The notes under the pieces: generated by a model | Told to the model about the DNA's origin: nothing | The model's database searches: none | Seen by the model: only the letters and a program-made list of their open reading frames with translations | Position numbers and translations under genes: made by a program | Source of the DNA: Solobacterium sp. | GTDB lineage: Bacteria; Bacillota_I; Bacilli_A; Erysipelotrichales; Erysipelotrichaceae | Direction of reading: 5' to 3' | DNA length: 64,000 bases | Assembly (NCBI GenBank): GCA_017512725.1 | Contig: JAFWEW010000023.1 | Location: 29,117-93,116 of the forward strand | In this document: in pieces, positions 1 to 9,034 of the stretch | Position numbering within the stretch: position 1 is the stretch's first letter | Layout of the letters: each line of letters starts with the position of its first letter

Positions 1-419
1 GCATGGGAACGATGGGGTATGCACTGCCTGCGGCGATCGGTGCCAAGATGGCAGATCCAAAGCGGGAAGTGGTTTCCGTCAGCGGGGACGGCGGGTTCCA
101 GATGGCAATGATGGAACTGGCCACCAGCAATCAGGAAGGCCTGGAGCTCAAGCATGTCGTTATGAATAATGAGTCGCTCGGAATGGTGCGGGAAGCACAG
201 AAGTTCAGCTTTGGCGGCCGTTATACGATGGTTGACCTCAAGGGCGGACCGGATTATGAACAGCTTGCGAAGGCCTACCGCATGAAATATCTGAAGATTG
301 AAACGAATGCAGATGTGGAAACGGTAGTGCCGAAATTCCTGAAGGCAAAAGGAAGCGTGCTTCTGGAAGTGCTTGTGGATGAAGACGGCATCGTACGGAA
401 GGGAGGAACGGTAAAATGA
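1..419 (+). CDS. ilvB: Acetolactate synthase large subunit, 3' part (copy 1)
   Basis: The C-terminal TPP-binding domain of an acetohydroxyacid synthase catalytic subunit; the gene begins upstream of the window, so only about 138 codons are visible. The thiamine diphosphate motif is clear: GDG at visible residues 28-30 and the paired NN at 55-56. The enzyme condenses pyruvate with pyruvate or 2-ketobutyrate in the first common step of valine, leucine and isoleucine synthesis. Its stop overlaps the start of ilvN by 4 bases (ATGA), so the two subunits are translationally coupled. One oddity: where the second copy downstream reads VRQWQ, this copy reads VREAQ, so the tryptophan linked to 2-ketobutyrate preference in E. 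coli AHAS II is absent. A catabolic-like acetolactate synthase or a related TPP enzyme cannot be excluded from this fragment. Confidence 0.85.
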   Translation, partial: MGTMGYALPAAIGAKMADPKREVVSVSGDGGFQMAMMELATSNQEGLELKHVVMNNESLGMVREAQKFSFGGRYTMVDLKGGPDYEQLAKAYRMKYLKIETNADVETVVPKFLKAKGSVLLEVLVDEDGIVRKGGTVK

Positions 420-904
420 AGCGTATCTTTTCGGTACTGGTAGAAAACCGTTCCGGTGTTCTGAGCAAGGTATCCGGTCTCTTCGCACGCCGTTCGTTCA
501 ACATTGAATCCCTTGCGGTCGGCGAAACCAATGATCCGGAAGTCTCCTGCATGACGATCGTTTCATCCGGCAGTAAGCAGACGATGGAACAGATCGAAAA
601 GCAGCTGAACAAGAAACTCGATGTGATCAAGATCAAGAGCTTTGAAAACTGGCAGAGTGTTACCAGAGAACTGATCCTGATCAAGCTCCGCTACAATAAG
701 TCCAACCGGGAAGAGATTCTCAGTATCTGCACACTGGCAAATGCCGAAGTGGTCGATGCCGGCAAGCGGACGATGATGATCCAGATGTGTGATACCCCGG
801 AAAAAGTACAGATGCTGCTGGATCTCTTGGCTGGCATCAGTATCGTTGAAGTTGCCCGTACCGGCACGCTTGCACTGCAGCGCTGTGTGGATACGGAAAA
901 ATGA
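416..904 (+). CDS. ilvN: Acetolactate synthase small (regulatory) subunit, copy 1
   Basis: A 162-residue regulatory subunit of acetohydroxyacid synthase. The N-terminal ACT domain (about residues 3-75) has the family signature VENRSGVLSKVSGLFARR followed by FNIESL, which forms the branched-chain amino acid feedback site. A C-terminal ALS_ss_C domain follows. Length is typical. The ATG overlaps the ilvB stop codon by 4 bases. A second ilvN of identical length lies at 5816-6304, so this chromosome carries two complete small subunits. The assignment is firm; which large subunit each one regulates is inferred from gene pairing. Confidence 0.95.
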   Translation: MKRIFSVLVENRSGVLSKVSGLFARRSFNIESLAVGETNDPEVSCMTIVSSGSKQTMEQIEKQLNKKLDVIKIKSFENWQSVTRELILIKLRYNKSNREEILSICTLANAEVVDAGKRTMMIQMCDTPEKVQMLLDLLAGISIVEVARTGTLALQRCVDTEK

Positions 905-927
905 AATATTTTCAGAAATATTTTCAC
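904..927 (+). repeat. Tandem 12-nt direct repeat after ilvN
   Basis: Two back-to-back copies of AAATATTTTCAG/C start in the stop codon of ilvN (904-915 and 916-927), just upstream of the T-box promoter. The role is unknown; it may be chance in an AT-rich spacer. Confidence 0.4.
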
Positions 928-936
928 GATTCTTTC

Positions 937-965
937 TTTACAAATGAAAAAAGAAAGGTTACTAT
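937..965 (+). promoter_or_regulatory. Probable sigma-A promoter of the T-box/ilvA transcript
   Basis: A -35 box TTTACA (937-942) and a -10 box TACTAT (960-965) are separated by 17 bases. Transcription from here would start near 972 and include the complete T-box leader. This would make ilvA-ridA a separate unit from the upstream ilvBN pair. Confidence 0.5.
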
Positions 966-971
966 TTTCCC

Positions 972-1251
972 ATATTGTTAAATATAAAAGAAATGCGCTC
1001 AACGGGGAGTGGCGATGAAACAGCCCGAAACAGAGAACTGTCGGCTGGTGCAAGACAGAATCGGAGTTCTGAGCAGATCACCCCGCAGCTAATTCGCTGA
1101 ACCGGATCAGTAAGCGAATTCGGCAGACACCGTTATCAGAGTCTACGGGTTGAAGGACCCGGATGAGAGGTCATGGTCACATGACAAAAAGAGTGGTACC
1201 GCGGAAGAACAGGCTTTCGTCTCTTGGTGAGAGAAAGCCTTTTGTTTTTTT
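972..1251 (+). promoter_or_regulatory. T-box leader (Ile specifier) controlling ilvA-ridA
   Basis: A T-box riboswitch senses uncharged tRNA and lets transcription pass a terminator when the cognate amino acid is short. Stem I is closed by CGGGG (1003-1007) with CCCCG (1081-1085). An apical helix is formed by CTGTC and GACAG flanked by AGAA/TTCT. The ATC triplet at 1077-1079, followed by A and directly before the closing stem strand, is the likely specifier and encodes isoleucine, which fits ilvA downstream. The conserved T-box GAGTGGTACCGCGG lies at 1191-1204; its TGGT can pair with the ACCA end of tRNA-Ile. The terminator follows: GGCTTTC (1212-1218) pairs with GAAAGCC (1233-1239), then a T-rich tract to 1251. 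Class identity is firm; the specifier is read by eye. Confidence 0.9.
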
Positions 1252-1261
1252 GGAGATGAAT

Positions 1262-2467
1262 ATGGTGACATTGGACAGGGTTTATCAGGCGGCATTTACA
1301 TTAAAGGAAGTAGCACGGAAGACAGACCTGATTGCGGCAGAGAAGCTCTCCGCAGACGGCAATCTGTTCCTGAAGACCGAAAATCTTCAGACAACCGGCA
1401 GCTTTAAGGTCAGAGGTGCCTACTTCAAGATCTCCCAGCTGACGCAGGAAGAGAAAGAAAAGGGAATTGTGGCCTGTTCGGCAGGGAACCACGCCCAGGG
1501 TGTGGCGCTGGCAGCGACCCGGATGAAAACCCGTTCCGTTGTCTGTATGCCGGACAGTGCGCCGATCATGAAGATCGAAAGCACAAAGGCACTCGGTGCG
1601 GAAGTGTGTCTCGTCAAAGGAACCTATGATGATGCCCATGACAAGGCAGTCGAGCTGCAGAAAGAAACTGGAATGACCTTCATTCATCCCTATGATGATC
1701 CGGATGTGATCGCCGGTCAGGGAACGATCGGTCTGGAGATCCTGGAACAGCTGAGCGATGTTGAAGCGGTTGTCGTGCCGGTCGGCGGCGGCGGACTGAT
1801 CGCAGGCGTAGCCTTCGCAATCAAGAGCCTGAAGCCGGAATGCAAGGTGTATGGCGTACAGGCAGCCGGCGCTGCTTCCATGTATAACTCCTTCCACGAT
1901 CATAAACGGGAAGTGCTGGATCAGGTATCAACGTTCGCAGACGGCATTGCAGTCAAGAATCCCGGAGAACTGACCTTCGAAATGATCAATCAGTATGTCG
2001 ATGATATTGTAACGGTCACCGAAGATGAGACTGCAGCAGCGATCCTGGCGCTGATGGAGAAACAGAAAGTCGTTGCTGAAGGCGCTGGAGCGGTTCCGGT
2101 GGCAGCTGTCCTGTTTGACAAGCTTCCGGTCCGCGGAAAGAAAACCGTATGTGTCGTATCCGGCGGCAATATCGACGTCAACATTCTCTCCCGTGTCATT
2201 ACAAGAGGTCTTGTGATGAGCGGACGGAACACGACTCTCATGATCGCACTGACCGATAAGCCGGGTCAGCTGCAGGTCGTAAGTGAGATCGTTGCCTCCT
2301 GCGGAGCGAATGTCGTATCGGTCTATCATGACCGCAGTGATACCAACATGGCGATCAGTGACTGTTACCTGAGACTGGGTCTGGAAACCAGGGACCGGGA
2401 ACAGATCAATGAAATCATCAAAAAACTGCATGAGGCGGGATTCAGCCGCGTCAAAGAGTATTCATAA
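1262..2467 (+). CDS. ilvA: Threonine ammonia-lyase (threonine dehydratase)
   Basis: A PLP enzyme that deaminates L-threonine to 2-oxobutyrate, the committed step to isoleucine. The PLP lysine lies in TGSFKVRGA near residue 44, and the phosphate-binding glycine loop GGGG is near residue 180. A single C-terminal ACT domain (from about residue 325) gives the roughly 400-residue form also called TdcB-like. The ATG at 1262 is chosen because GGAG at 1252-1255 is 6 bases away. An in-frame start at 1163 would lie inside the T-box leader and is rejected. The gene sits under the isoleucine T-box and is followed by ridA, which clears its reactive enamine/imine product. This context supports a biosynthetic role rather than a catabolic TdcB role. 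Confidence 0.95.
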   Translation: MVTLDRVYQAAFTLKEVARKTDLIAAEKLSADGNLFLKTENLQTTGSFKVRGAYFKISQLTQEEKEKGIVACSAGNHAQGVALAATRMKTRSVVCMPDSAPIMKIESTKALGAEVCLVKGTYDDAHDKAVELQKETGMTFIHPYDDPDVIAGQGTIGLEILEQLSDVEAVVVPVGGGGLIAGVAFAIKSLKPECKVYGVQAAGAASMYNSFHDHKREVLDQVSTFADGIAVKNPGELTFEMINQYVDDIVTVTEDETAAAILALMEKQKVVAEGAGAVPVAAVLFDKLPVRGKKTVCVVSGGNIDVNILSRVITRGLVMSGRNTTLMIALTDKPGQLQVVSEIVASCGANVVSVYHDRSDTNMAISDCYLRLGLETRDREQINEIIKKLHEAGFSRVKEYS

Positions 2468-2488
2468 AAAAGGGGAGATTGAACAATT

Positions 2489-2872
2489 ATGGCAAAGGAA
2501 ATTGCAACGAAAAAGGCACCGGCGGCAGTCGGACCGTACTCGCAGGCACTGCAGGTCGGACCGTTTGTATTCGCCAGCGGGCAGATTCCGCTGAATCCGG
2601 AAACCGGAGCGATTGAAGGCAGTACTGCTGCAGAGCAGGCAGAACAGGTATTCTGCAACATTGAAGCGGTCCTGGCGGAAGCGGGACTCTCGATGAAGGA
2701 TGTCGTAAAAAGCACGGTGTTCCTCTGTGATCTGAAAGATTTTGTCGCAGTCAACGAAGTATACGCAAAGCATTTCGTACAACCGTATCCGGCACGTTCC
2801 TGCGTCGAGGTCAGCAATCTGCCAAAAGGCGCAATGATCGAATGTGAAGTAATTGCTTCAAAAGGGGAATAA
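2489..2872 (+). CDS. ridA: RidA, 2-iminobutanoate/2-iminopropanoate deaminase
   Basis: A 127-residue YjgF/YER057c/UK114 family protein. RidA hydrolyses the unstable enamine/imine intermediates released by PLP dehydratases such as IlvA and so protects other PLP enzymes. The family landmarks are present: GPYSQA near the N-terminus, FASGQIPL, and the substrate-binding arginine in YPARSCVEV near residue 105, followed by IECEVIA at the C-terminus. It starts 21 bases after ilvA behind an AGGGGAG ribosome site, so it is almost certainly co-transcribed with ilvA. Members of this family work as trimers in the cytosol. Confidence 0.95.
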   Translation: MAKEIATKKAPAAVGPYSQALQVGPFVFASGQIPLNPETGAIEGSTAAEQAEQVFCNIEAVLAEAGLSMKDVVKSTVFLCDLKDFVAVNEVYAKHFVQPYPARSCVEVSNLPKGAMIECEVIASKGE

Positions 2873-2900
2873 AAAAAACCGGGTGCTCAGAGCACACCGG
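2871..2900 (-). terminator. Intrinsic terminator of the DUF815 gene
   Basis: On the minus strand CCGGTGTGCT pairs with AGCACCCGG across a 3-base loop (2879-2900), followed by a run of eight T (complement of A at 2871-2878). The stop codon of the minus-strand gene lies inside the hairpin. On the plus strand there is no T run after it, so it may not end ilvA-ridA efficiently. Confidence 0.75.
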
Positions 2901-4062
2901 ACTTGATCTGTTCGATAAACTGTCTTGCGACACGGGGCGTTCTGCCGCCGGCACGGAGCGCAAACGCTTCTGCCTTCTCGGCAAGCACCTCGTGGTCTTC
3001 GGAGATTCCGTATTCTTCCGCTAGGGCCTGAACGATATAGAGGTACCGGTTCTTGTCCGGTTTCTGGAACGTAACGATGAGACCGAACCGGGCGGACAGG
3101 GACAGCAGTTCCTGCCGGGTATCGCTCTCATGAAGATCGTCCTGGAAGCGGTCCGAAACGGATTCCTTGACAAGGTGTCTGCGGTTGGAAGTGGCTGCGA
3201 TGATCGTATTGGAAGCCTGACGGCTGACGCTTCCTTCAAGGATCGCCTTCAGGGAAGCGAAGTTGTCATCGTTGGAAGAGAAACTGAGATCATCGATGAA
3301 GAGGATGAACTTCAGCGGCAGACTTGCCAGCTGTTCCAGTAGATTCGGGATGAAGTAGAGCTGATTGCGGCGGACTTCCACAAGCCTCAGTCCTGCATCC
3401 CGGTACTCATTGACCAGTGCCTTGATCGTACTGGACTTGCCGGTTCCCGCATCCCCGTACAGCAGCATGTTCACCGCCGGCTGACCCTTCAGAAGTGCTT
3501 CAACATTGGCAACGACCTTCTGCCGCTCTGCCTCATAACCGGGCAGGTCGGAAAGGCGCTGAGGATCGGGATACTTGACCGGAACGAGTTCATCTCCGCG
3601 GAGCGTGAAGACGTGATAGTCGGCATACATGCCGTATCCTTTGCGGGAAACTTCTTCCAGCCTTGCCTGATAGGCTTCGGCCAGAGCAACCGGGGATGTC
3701 TTCCATGGCGTAAAGAATTCCACGGCCGGGAAGTTAAAATCCTCCAATGTAACCGCTGCCAGCTGATCAAGTAGCGAAAGTTCCTGTTCCAGGGCAGTAT
3801 CGATTACCGGACTGGATTTCGAAACAGCCTTCAGCCGCACGGCGATATTCTCGCTGTGCAGCACCGCATGGGCAAGGTATTCGCTCCAGTTATCACCTTT
3901 GGAAAACAGCCGGGATTCAAACTCCGCACAGGCGTTCACAAAGGCGGAGTCATTGCCGGCACTCAGCAGTTCGTCGAATCTCTGAATGACCGGATCGTTG
4001 AGAAGATCACGGAATACTACCAGCGAATGCATGCGCATACGCAACAATTGAAGATCTACCAT
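2887..4062 (-). CDS. DUF815 family ATP-binding protein
   Basis: A 391-residue AAA-fold ATPase of the DUF815 family. The N-terminal third is helical and poorly conserved. The ATPase core has a Walker A motif GDAGTGKSS (residues 203-211), a Walker B FIDDLSF (about 255-261) and a downstream ATSNRRHL segment ending in an arginine pair, as in AAA sensor regions. No membrane segment or DNA-binding domain is visible. It is transcribed divergently from the second ilv operon and has its own terminator. Family function is not established; a link to branched-chain synthesis is not implied. Confidence 0.85.
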   Translation of the reverse strand: MVDLQLLRMRMHSLVVFRDLLNDPVIQRFDELLSAGNDSAFVNACAEFESRLFSKGDNWSEYLAHAVLHSENIAVRLKAVSKSSPVIDTALEQELSLLDQLAAVTLEDFNFPAVEFFTPWKTSPVALAEAYQARLEEVSRKGYGMYADYHVFTLRGDELVPVKYPDPQRLSDLPGYEAERQKVVANVEALLKGQPAVNMLLYGDAGTGKSSTIKALVNEYRDAGLRLVEVRRNQLYFIPNLLEQLASLPLKFILFIDDLSFSSNDDNFASLKAILEGSVSRQASNTIIAATSNRRHLVKESVSDRFQDDLHESDTRQELLSLSARFGLIVTFQKPDKNRYLYIVQALAEEYGISEDHEVLAEKAEAFALRAGGRTPRVARQFIEQIKSGVL

Positions 4063-4131
4063 AAATTACCTCAGATATTTCTGAATCAGTATATTCTAAA
4101 TTAACCGTAAAACAAAGGAGGACACTACTTC

Positions 4132-5814
4132 ATGAAACTCACAGGATCCCAGATTTTTGTGGAAGTGCTCGTGGAGCAGGGTGTAGACACACTGTTCGGC
4201 TATCCGGGCGGTGCGGTTCTGAATCTGTACGACGAACTGTATAAGAATCAGGACCGGATACATCATTACATGAGTGCGCATGAACAGGGCGCAAGTCATG
4301 CGGCAGACGGATATGCCAGGGCAACCGGAAAGACCGGCGTGGTACTGGCGACCAGCGGCCCGGGTGCGACGAACCTGGTGACGGGTATCGCCACTGCATA
4401 CATGGACAGTGTGCCGGTCGTAGCCTTTACCGGCAACGTCGGAACAGCAGGGCTTGGAAAGGATTCCTTCCAGGAGGCATACATCGAAGGAATTACGATG
4501 CCGATCACAAAGCACAACTACACCGTGCGCCATGTGGAAGAACTCGCAGACATCATGCGGGAAGCGTTCCGGATCGCCCAGAGCGGAAGAAAGGGACCGG
4601 TGCTGGTGGATATCCCGAAAGATATCACGGCAGCCTCCTGTGAATTCACGCCGGCAGAACCGGTTCAGCCAAGCGTACCGCAGGAATATGACGAACAAGC
4701 AGTGAAGAAAGCTGCCGAGATGCTGAACCAGGCAAAGCGGCCGATCATCTACTTCGGAGGAGGCGTCATTCTTTCCCGGGCGGATGAGGAACTCAAGAGC
4801 GTCATGAACCGGGCAGACATTCCGGCCGTCTGGACCCTGATGGCAAAGGGAACGCTGGAAGATGATGATCCGCTGAACCTCGGACTGATCGGCATGCATG
4901 GCAGCTTCGTCTCAAACAAGGCGATCGATACCGCAGATGTGGTACTGGCCGTCGGAACCCGCTTCTCAGACCGGGTCGCACTGAATCCAAAGAAATTTGC
5001 CAAGGATGCCAAAATCATCCAGTTTGATATCGATGCCAGTGAAGTGGATAAGAACGTTGCGGTCGATCTCTCGGTCGTGGGAGATGCGAAAGTCGTTCTG
5101 AAGGCATTGCTGGAAGATCTGAAAGAAACCCGGCACGAAGAGTGGAAGGAAGACATTGCCCGCTGGAAAGCAGCGGACTACCGTCCAAGCGACAGCGACG
5201 AGCGTCTCAAACCGCATCAGATCCTCAGAACCATATGTGATCTTTCCGGGGATGATGCCATCTACGTAACCGATGTCGGCCAGCATCAGATGTGGGCGGC
5301 ACAGTACCTGACGCATGTAAAGCCGCGGCACTTCCTGACCAGCGGCGGCCTTGGCACAATGGGCTATGGCTATGGCGCTGCGATCGGTGCACAGATCGCA
5401 AAAGGAAATGCACAGCGGGTGGTACATCTGACCGGTGACGGCAGCTTCCATATGAATCTGAATGAAGCGGTAACCGCAGTCAGCTACGATCTGCCGGTCA
5501 TTACGGTCATCTTCAATAACCAGGTGCTCGGCATGGTGCGCCAGTGGCAGACCCTGCTGTATGGAAAACGCTACTCCAGCACCGATCCGCACCGGAAGAC
5601 AAATTACGTAAAGCTTGCGGAAGGATTTGGCGCAAAGGGATGGCACTGCGAGACACCGGAAGAATTTGAAAAGGCCTTCCGGGAAGCACTTGAGAATAAC
5701 GGTCCTTCCTGGATCGAATGCGTGATTGAAAAGGATGAGAAGGTCCTGCCGATGATACCGGCGGGAGCCACGATCGAAGACATCATCCTGGCAGACGGAA
5801 AGGAGGCGGAGTGA
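4132..5814 (+). CDS. ilvB: Acetolactate synthase large subunit (copy 2)
   Basis: A complete 560-residue acetohydroxyacid synthase catalytic subunit. The N-terminal TPP-PYR domain carries the catalytic glutamate region GYPGGAVLNLYDEL and SAHEQGASHAADGYAR. The C-terminal domain has GDGSFHMNLNE with the paired FNN about 27 residues later, and the AHAS signature GMVRQWQ whose tryptophan is tied to 2-ketobutyrate preference. An AAAGGAGGAC ribosome site precedes the ATG by about 10 bases. It heads the ilvB-N-C-D-E operon. No T-box was seen in the 69-base spacer from the divergent DUF815 gene, so control differs from that of ilvA. Confidence 0.97.
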   Translation: MKLTGSQIFVEVLVEQGVDTLFGYPGGAVLNLYDELYKNQDRIHHYMSAHEQGASHAADGYARATGKTGVVLATSGPGATNLVTGIATAYMDSVPVVAFTGNVGTAGLGKDSFQEAYIEGITMPITKHNYTVRHVEELADIMREAFRIAQSGRKGPVLVDIPKDITAASCEFTPAEPVQPSVPQEYDEQAVKKAAEMLNQAKRPIIYFGGGVILSRADEELKSVMNRADIPAVWTLMAKGTLEDDDPLNLGLIGMHGSFVSNKAIDTADVVLAVGTRFSDRVALNPKKFAKDAKIIQFDIDASEVDKNVAVDLSVVGDAKVVLKALLEDLKETRHEEWKEDIARWKAADYRPSDSDERLKPHQILRTICDLSGDDAIYVTDVGQHQMWAAQYLTHVKPRHFLTSGGLGTMGYGYGAAIGAQIAKGNAQRVVHLTGDGSFHMNLNEAVTAVSYDLPVITVIFNNQVLGMVRQWQTLLYGKRYSSTDPHRKTNYVKLAEGFGAKGWHCETPEEFEKAFREALENNGPSWIECVIEKDEKVLPMIPAGATIEDIILADGKEAE

Positions 5815-5815
5815 G

Positions 5816-6304
5816 ATGGCGGAAAAACAGTATCCCCGCTCGGTGATCAGTATTCTGGTTGAGAACCACTACGGTGTTCTTGCCCGGATCGCCAGCATGT
5901 TTAACCGGCGCAGCTTCAACATTGATTCCATCGCTGCCAGTGAAACGATCGATCCCGGCATTACAAGAATTACGATCACCGTACACGCAGATCAGAACAC
6001 GCTGAAGCAGATGCTGCTGCAGACCGAACGGCTTGAAGAAGTGAAGAAGGTATTCGTTCTGGATTCCAACAGCCTGCAGCGGGAACTGCTGCTGATCAAG
6101 ATCGGATGCGATCCGAAAAAGCTTCCTGCACTGCGGGACATTGCGGGCGTATACAACGCGAAGATCATCGATCTTTCCCCGGAAAGCCTGGTCATGGAAC
6201 TGACGGGCAAGCCGGAGAAAATTGACGGCTTCCTGAAGATGTTTGGTAACTATAATGTATTAGAAATGTGCCGTACCGGAGTAACGGCACTGAATCGCGA
6301 ATAA
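5816..6304 (+). CDS. ilvN: Acetolactate synthase small (regulatory) subunit, copy 2
   Basis: A 162-residue AHAS regulatory subunit with an N-terminal ACT domain (VENHYGVLARIASMFNRR, then FNIDSI) and a C-terminal ALS_ss_C domain. It starts one base after the ilvB stop, behind GGAGG at 5802-5806. It differs at many positions from the first ilvN (416-904), so the two are not a recent duplication. It binds and feedback-regulates the catalytic subunit in the first branched-chain step. Confidence 0.95.
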   Translation: MAEKQYPRSVISILVENHYGVLARIASMFNRRSFNIDSIAASETIDPGITRITITVHADQNTLKQMLLQTERLEEVKKVFVLDSNSLQRELLLIKIGCDPKKLPALRDIAGVYNAKIIDLSPESLVMELTGKPEKIDGFLKMFGNYNVLEMCRTGVTALNRE

Positions 6305-6323
6305 GAAAAAAAGGAGATAAATC

Positions 6324-7337
6324 ATGGCGATCAAAAAGTATTATGACTCAGACTGCAACCTCGGCGTACTCGACGGAAAGACCGTAGCTGTAATCGGCTT
6401 TGGTTCTCAGGGACACGCACATTCGGAAAACCTCGCAGAAAGCGGCGTAAATGTTGTCGTTGGTCTGCGTGAGGGAAGCGGACACTGGAAGAAGGCTGCG
6501 GAATTTGCAGAGACCCATCCGAACTTCAAGGTTATGGACATCGAAAGTGCCGCTGAAGCAGGTGATGTGGTAATGATGCTGGTACCGGATGAAAGAGCTG
6601 CCGATATCTATAACAAGCTTGTCGCTCCGCACATGAAGGAAGGCGATACGCTGGCATTCGCACACGGCTTCAACGTTCATTTCCAGTTCATCAAGCCGGC
6701 CAAGGACATCAATGTCATCATGATCGCCCCGAAGGGCCCGGGACATGTTGTCCGTTCCACTTATACCGAAGGCCAGGGCGTTCCTTCCCTGATCTGCGTC
6801 GAACAGGATTTCACCGGCAACGCGAAGGAGATCGCTCTTGCGTATGCATGCGGCATCGGCGCAGGCCGTGCCGGCATTCTTGAGACAACCTTCCGTGAAG
6901 AAACCGAAACCGATCTGTTTGGCGAACAGGCAGTTCTCTGCGGCGGTGTCTGCGAACTGATCCACGCCGGGTTCGATACCCTCGTAGAAGCAGGCTATGC
7001 GCCGGAAATGGCATACTTTGAGACCTGCCATGAAATGAAGCTCATCATCGACCTGATCAACAAGGGCGGCTTCGGCCTGATGCGCTACTCCATTTCCAAT
7101 ACTGCGGAGTATGGTGACTACCGTACCGGCAAGCGTCTCATCACTGAAGAGACCCGCAAGGAAATGAAGAAGATCCTCTCGGAGATCCAGGATGGGTCCT
7201 TCGCAAGTGAATTCATGCAGGAGATGTCTGCAGGCCGTCAGGCGAAGTTCCTGGCAATGCGCAAGAAGGAAGCAGAACATCCGATCGAGAAAGTCGGAAG
7301 CGAACTGCGTTCCATGATGAGCTGGCTCAAGAAATAA
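6324..7337 (+). CDS. ilvC: Ketol-acid reductoisomerase
   Basis: A 337-residue class I (short) KARI that isomerises and reduces 2-acetolactate or 2-aceto-2-hydroxybutyrate with NAD(P)H and magnesium. The Rossmann motif [13 protein letters not shown] lies near residues 26-38, and the cofactor-specificity loop follows as LREGSGHW. Catalytic-core landmarks are [23 protein letters not shown] with metal-binding acids, and [12 protein letters not shown]. An AAAAAAGGAG site precedes the ATG. It sits between ilvN and ilvD in standard operon order. Confidence 0.97.
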   Translation: MAIKKYYDSDCNLGVLDGKTVAVIGFGSQGHAHSENLAESGVNVVVGLREGSGHWKKAAEFAETHPNFKVMDIESAAEAGDVVMMLVPDERAADIYNKLVAPHMKEGDTLAFAHGFNVHFQFIKPAKDINVIMIAPKGPGHVVRSTYTEGQGVPSLICVEQDFTGNAKEIALAYACGIGAGRAGILETTFREETETDLFGEQAVLCGGVCELIHAGFDTLVEAGYAPEMAYFETCHEMKLIIDLINKGGFGLMRYSISNTAEYGDYRTGKRLITEETRKEMKKILSEIQDGSFASEFMQEMSAGRQAKFLAMRKKEAEHPIEKVGSELRSMMSWLKK

Positions 7338-7365
7338 ATTAAAGAAACAAGGAGACTTAACATAT

Positions 7366-9024
7366 ATGCGCAGCGATAACGTTACAAAAGGCGCAGAACG
7401 CGCCCCGAACCGAAGCCTGTTCTATGCGCTCGGTTATACCAAGGAAGATTTGGAAAAACCTCTGATTGCCATTGTGTCTGCACACAGTGACATTGTTCCG
7501 GGTCATACTAATCTTGACAAGCTGACCGATGCGATCAAGATGGGAATTGAGGCAGCCGGCGGAACACCGTTCATGGTTCCGGCGATCGGTGTCTGTGACG
7601 GGATTGCGATGGGTCATATCGGAATGAAATATTCCCTCGCAAGCCGGGAACTGATTGCGGACAGCACAGAAACCATGATAATGGCACATCAGTTTGACGG
7701 TGCGGTTCTGGTACCAAACTGCGACAAGATCGTACCGGGTATGGTCATGGCTGCGGTAAGAATGGATATTCCTGCCGTGGTATGTTCCGGCGGTCCGATG
7801 CTGGCGGGAAGATATGACGGAGAAGAAGTCTCTCTTTCCAAAATGTTTGAAGCGGTCGGTGCCTATAAGGCAGGCATGATCAATGAAGCAAAGCTGGATG
7901 AGTGTGAACAGAACTGCTGCCCGGGCTGCGGCTCCTGCAGCGGCATGTACACCGCCAACAGTATGAACTGTCTCTGCGAGGCAATCGGCATTGCCCTTCC
8001 CGGCAACGGTACGATTCCCGCAGTATACGCAAAGCGTCTGCAGCTGGGCAGAAAGTCCGGTGCTGCGATCATGGAGCTGGTACGCAACGGCATTACGGCA
8101 CGCGATATTATCAATCAGCGCAGTATCCGCAACGCCCTGACCTGTGATATGGCACTTGGATGCAGTACGAATACCGTGCTCCATCTGCTTGCGATTGCCA
8201 AAGAGGCAGGCGTCAACGTCGATCTGAATCTCTTCAATGAGATCAGCGCAAAGACACCGAACCTCTGCCACCTTGCCCCGGCCGGCCCGACCCATATGCC
8301 GGATCTCTATGCGGCAGGCGGCATCCCGGCAGTTCAGGCAGAACTGGCTAAGAAGGATCTGCTGAACCTTGACTGTATGACCGTTACCTGCAAGACCGTA
8401 GGGGAAAACATTCAGGGTGCCCATATTCTGAATACGAATGCGATCCGTCCGATCGACAATCCGTACAGTGAGACCGGCGGACTGCAGATCCTCTTCGGAA
8501 ACATCGCACCGGATGGCTGTGTTGTAAAACGGAGCGCAGTCGCACCGGAAATGCTTACGCATACCGGTCCGGCCCGTGTCTTCGACAGTGAAGATGAAGC
8601 GATCAAATCGATCTATGAAGGCGGAATCAAGCCGGGTGATGTCGTAGTCATCCGCTATGAAGGGCCGCAGGGCGGTCCCGGAATGCGGGAAATGCTGAAC
8701 CCGACCTCTGCACTGGCCGGCATGAAGCTGGATACGACGGTTGCGCTTGTGACCGACGGACGGTTCTCCGGCGCAAGCCGGGGTGCTGCGATCGGACATG
8801 TATGTCCGGAAGCGTTCGCAGACGGGCCGATCGGACTTGTACAGGAAGGCGACATGATCGAAATCGATATTCCGAATGCCGCCATCAATGTACTTGTCAG
8901 CGAAGATGAACTGGCAATGCGCAGAGCGAAGTTTGTGAAGCCGGAACCGAACATCAAGAGCGGCTGGCTGGCAAGATACGCACGTCTTGTTGACGGGGCG
9001 AACCATGGCGCAGTTATGAAATGA
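7366..9024 (+). CDS. ilvD: Dihydroxy-acid dehydratase
   Basis: A 552-residue Fe-S dehydratase that converts 2,3-dihydroxy acids to the 2-keto acid precursors of valine and isoleucine. Cysteines for the cluster are seen in PNCDKIVPG (near residue 120) and in [20 protein letters not shown] (near 185-204). The C-terminal part has the family block [11 protein letters not shown] and ends with the usual GAxHGAVMK-type tail. Length is typical for the family. It starts 28 bases after ilvC with an ACAAGGAGAC ribosome site and runs into ilvE after 10 bases. Many other-frame ORFs over this gene are shadows. Confidence 0.97.
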   Translation: MRSDNVTKGAERAPNRSLFYALGYTKEDLEKPLIAIVSAHSDIVPGHTNLDKLTDAIKMGIEAAGGTPFMVPAIGVCDGIAMGHIGMKYSLASRELIADSTETMIMAHQFDGAVLVPNCDKIVPGMVMAAVRMDIPAVVCSGGPMLAGRYDGEEVSLSKMFEAVGAYKAGMINEAKLDECEQNCCPGCGSCSGMYTANSMNCLCEAIGIALPGNGTIPAVYAKRLQLGRKSGAAIMELVRNGITARDIINQRSIRNALTCDMALGCSTNTVLHLLAIAKEAGVNVDLNLFNEISAKTPNLCHLAPAGPTHMPDLYAAGGIPAVQAELAKKDLLNLDCMTVTCKTVGENIQGAHILNTNAIRPIDNPYSETGGLQILFGNIAPDGCVVKRSAVAPEMLTHTGPARVFDSEDEAIKSIYEGGIKPGDVVVIRYEGPQGGPGMREMLNPTSALAGMKLDTTVALVTDGRFSGASRGAAIGHVCPEAFADGPIGLVQEGDMIEIDIPNAAINVLVSEDELAMRRAKFVKPEPNIKSGWLARYARLVDGANHGAVMK

Positions 9025-9034
9025 GGAGAAGGAT

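Noticed and set aside
1163..1261. In-frame upstream extension of ilvA
   Set aside because: It lies within the T-box and its terminator; the ATG at 1262 has a proper ribosome site.
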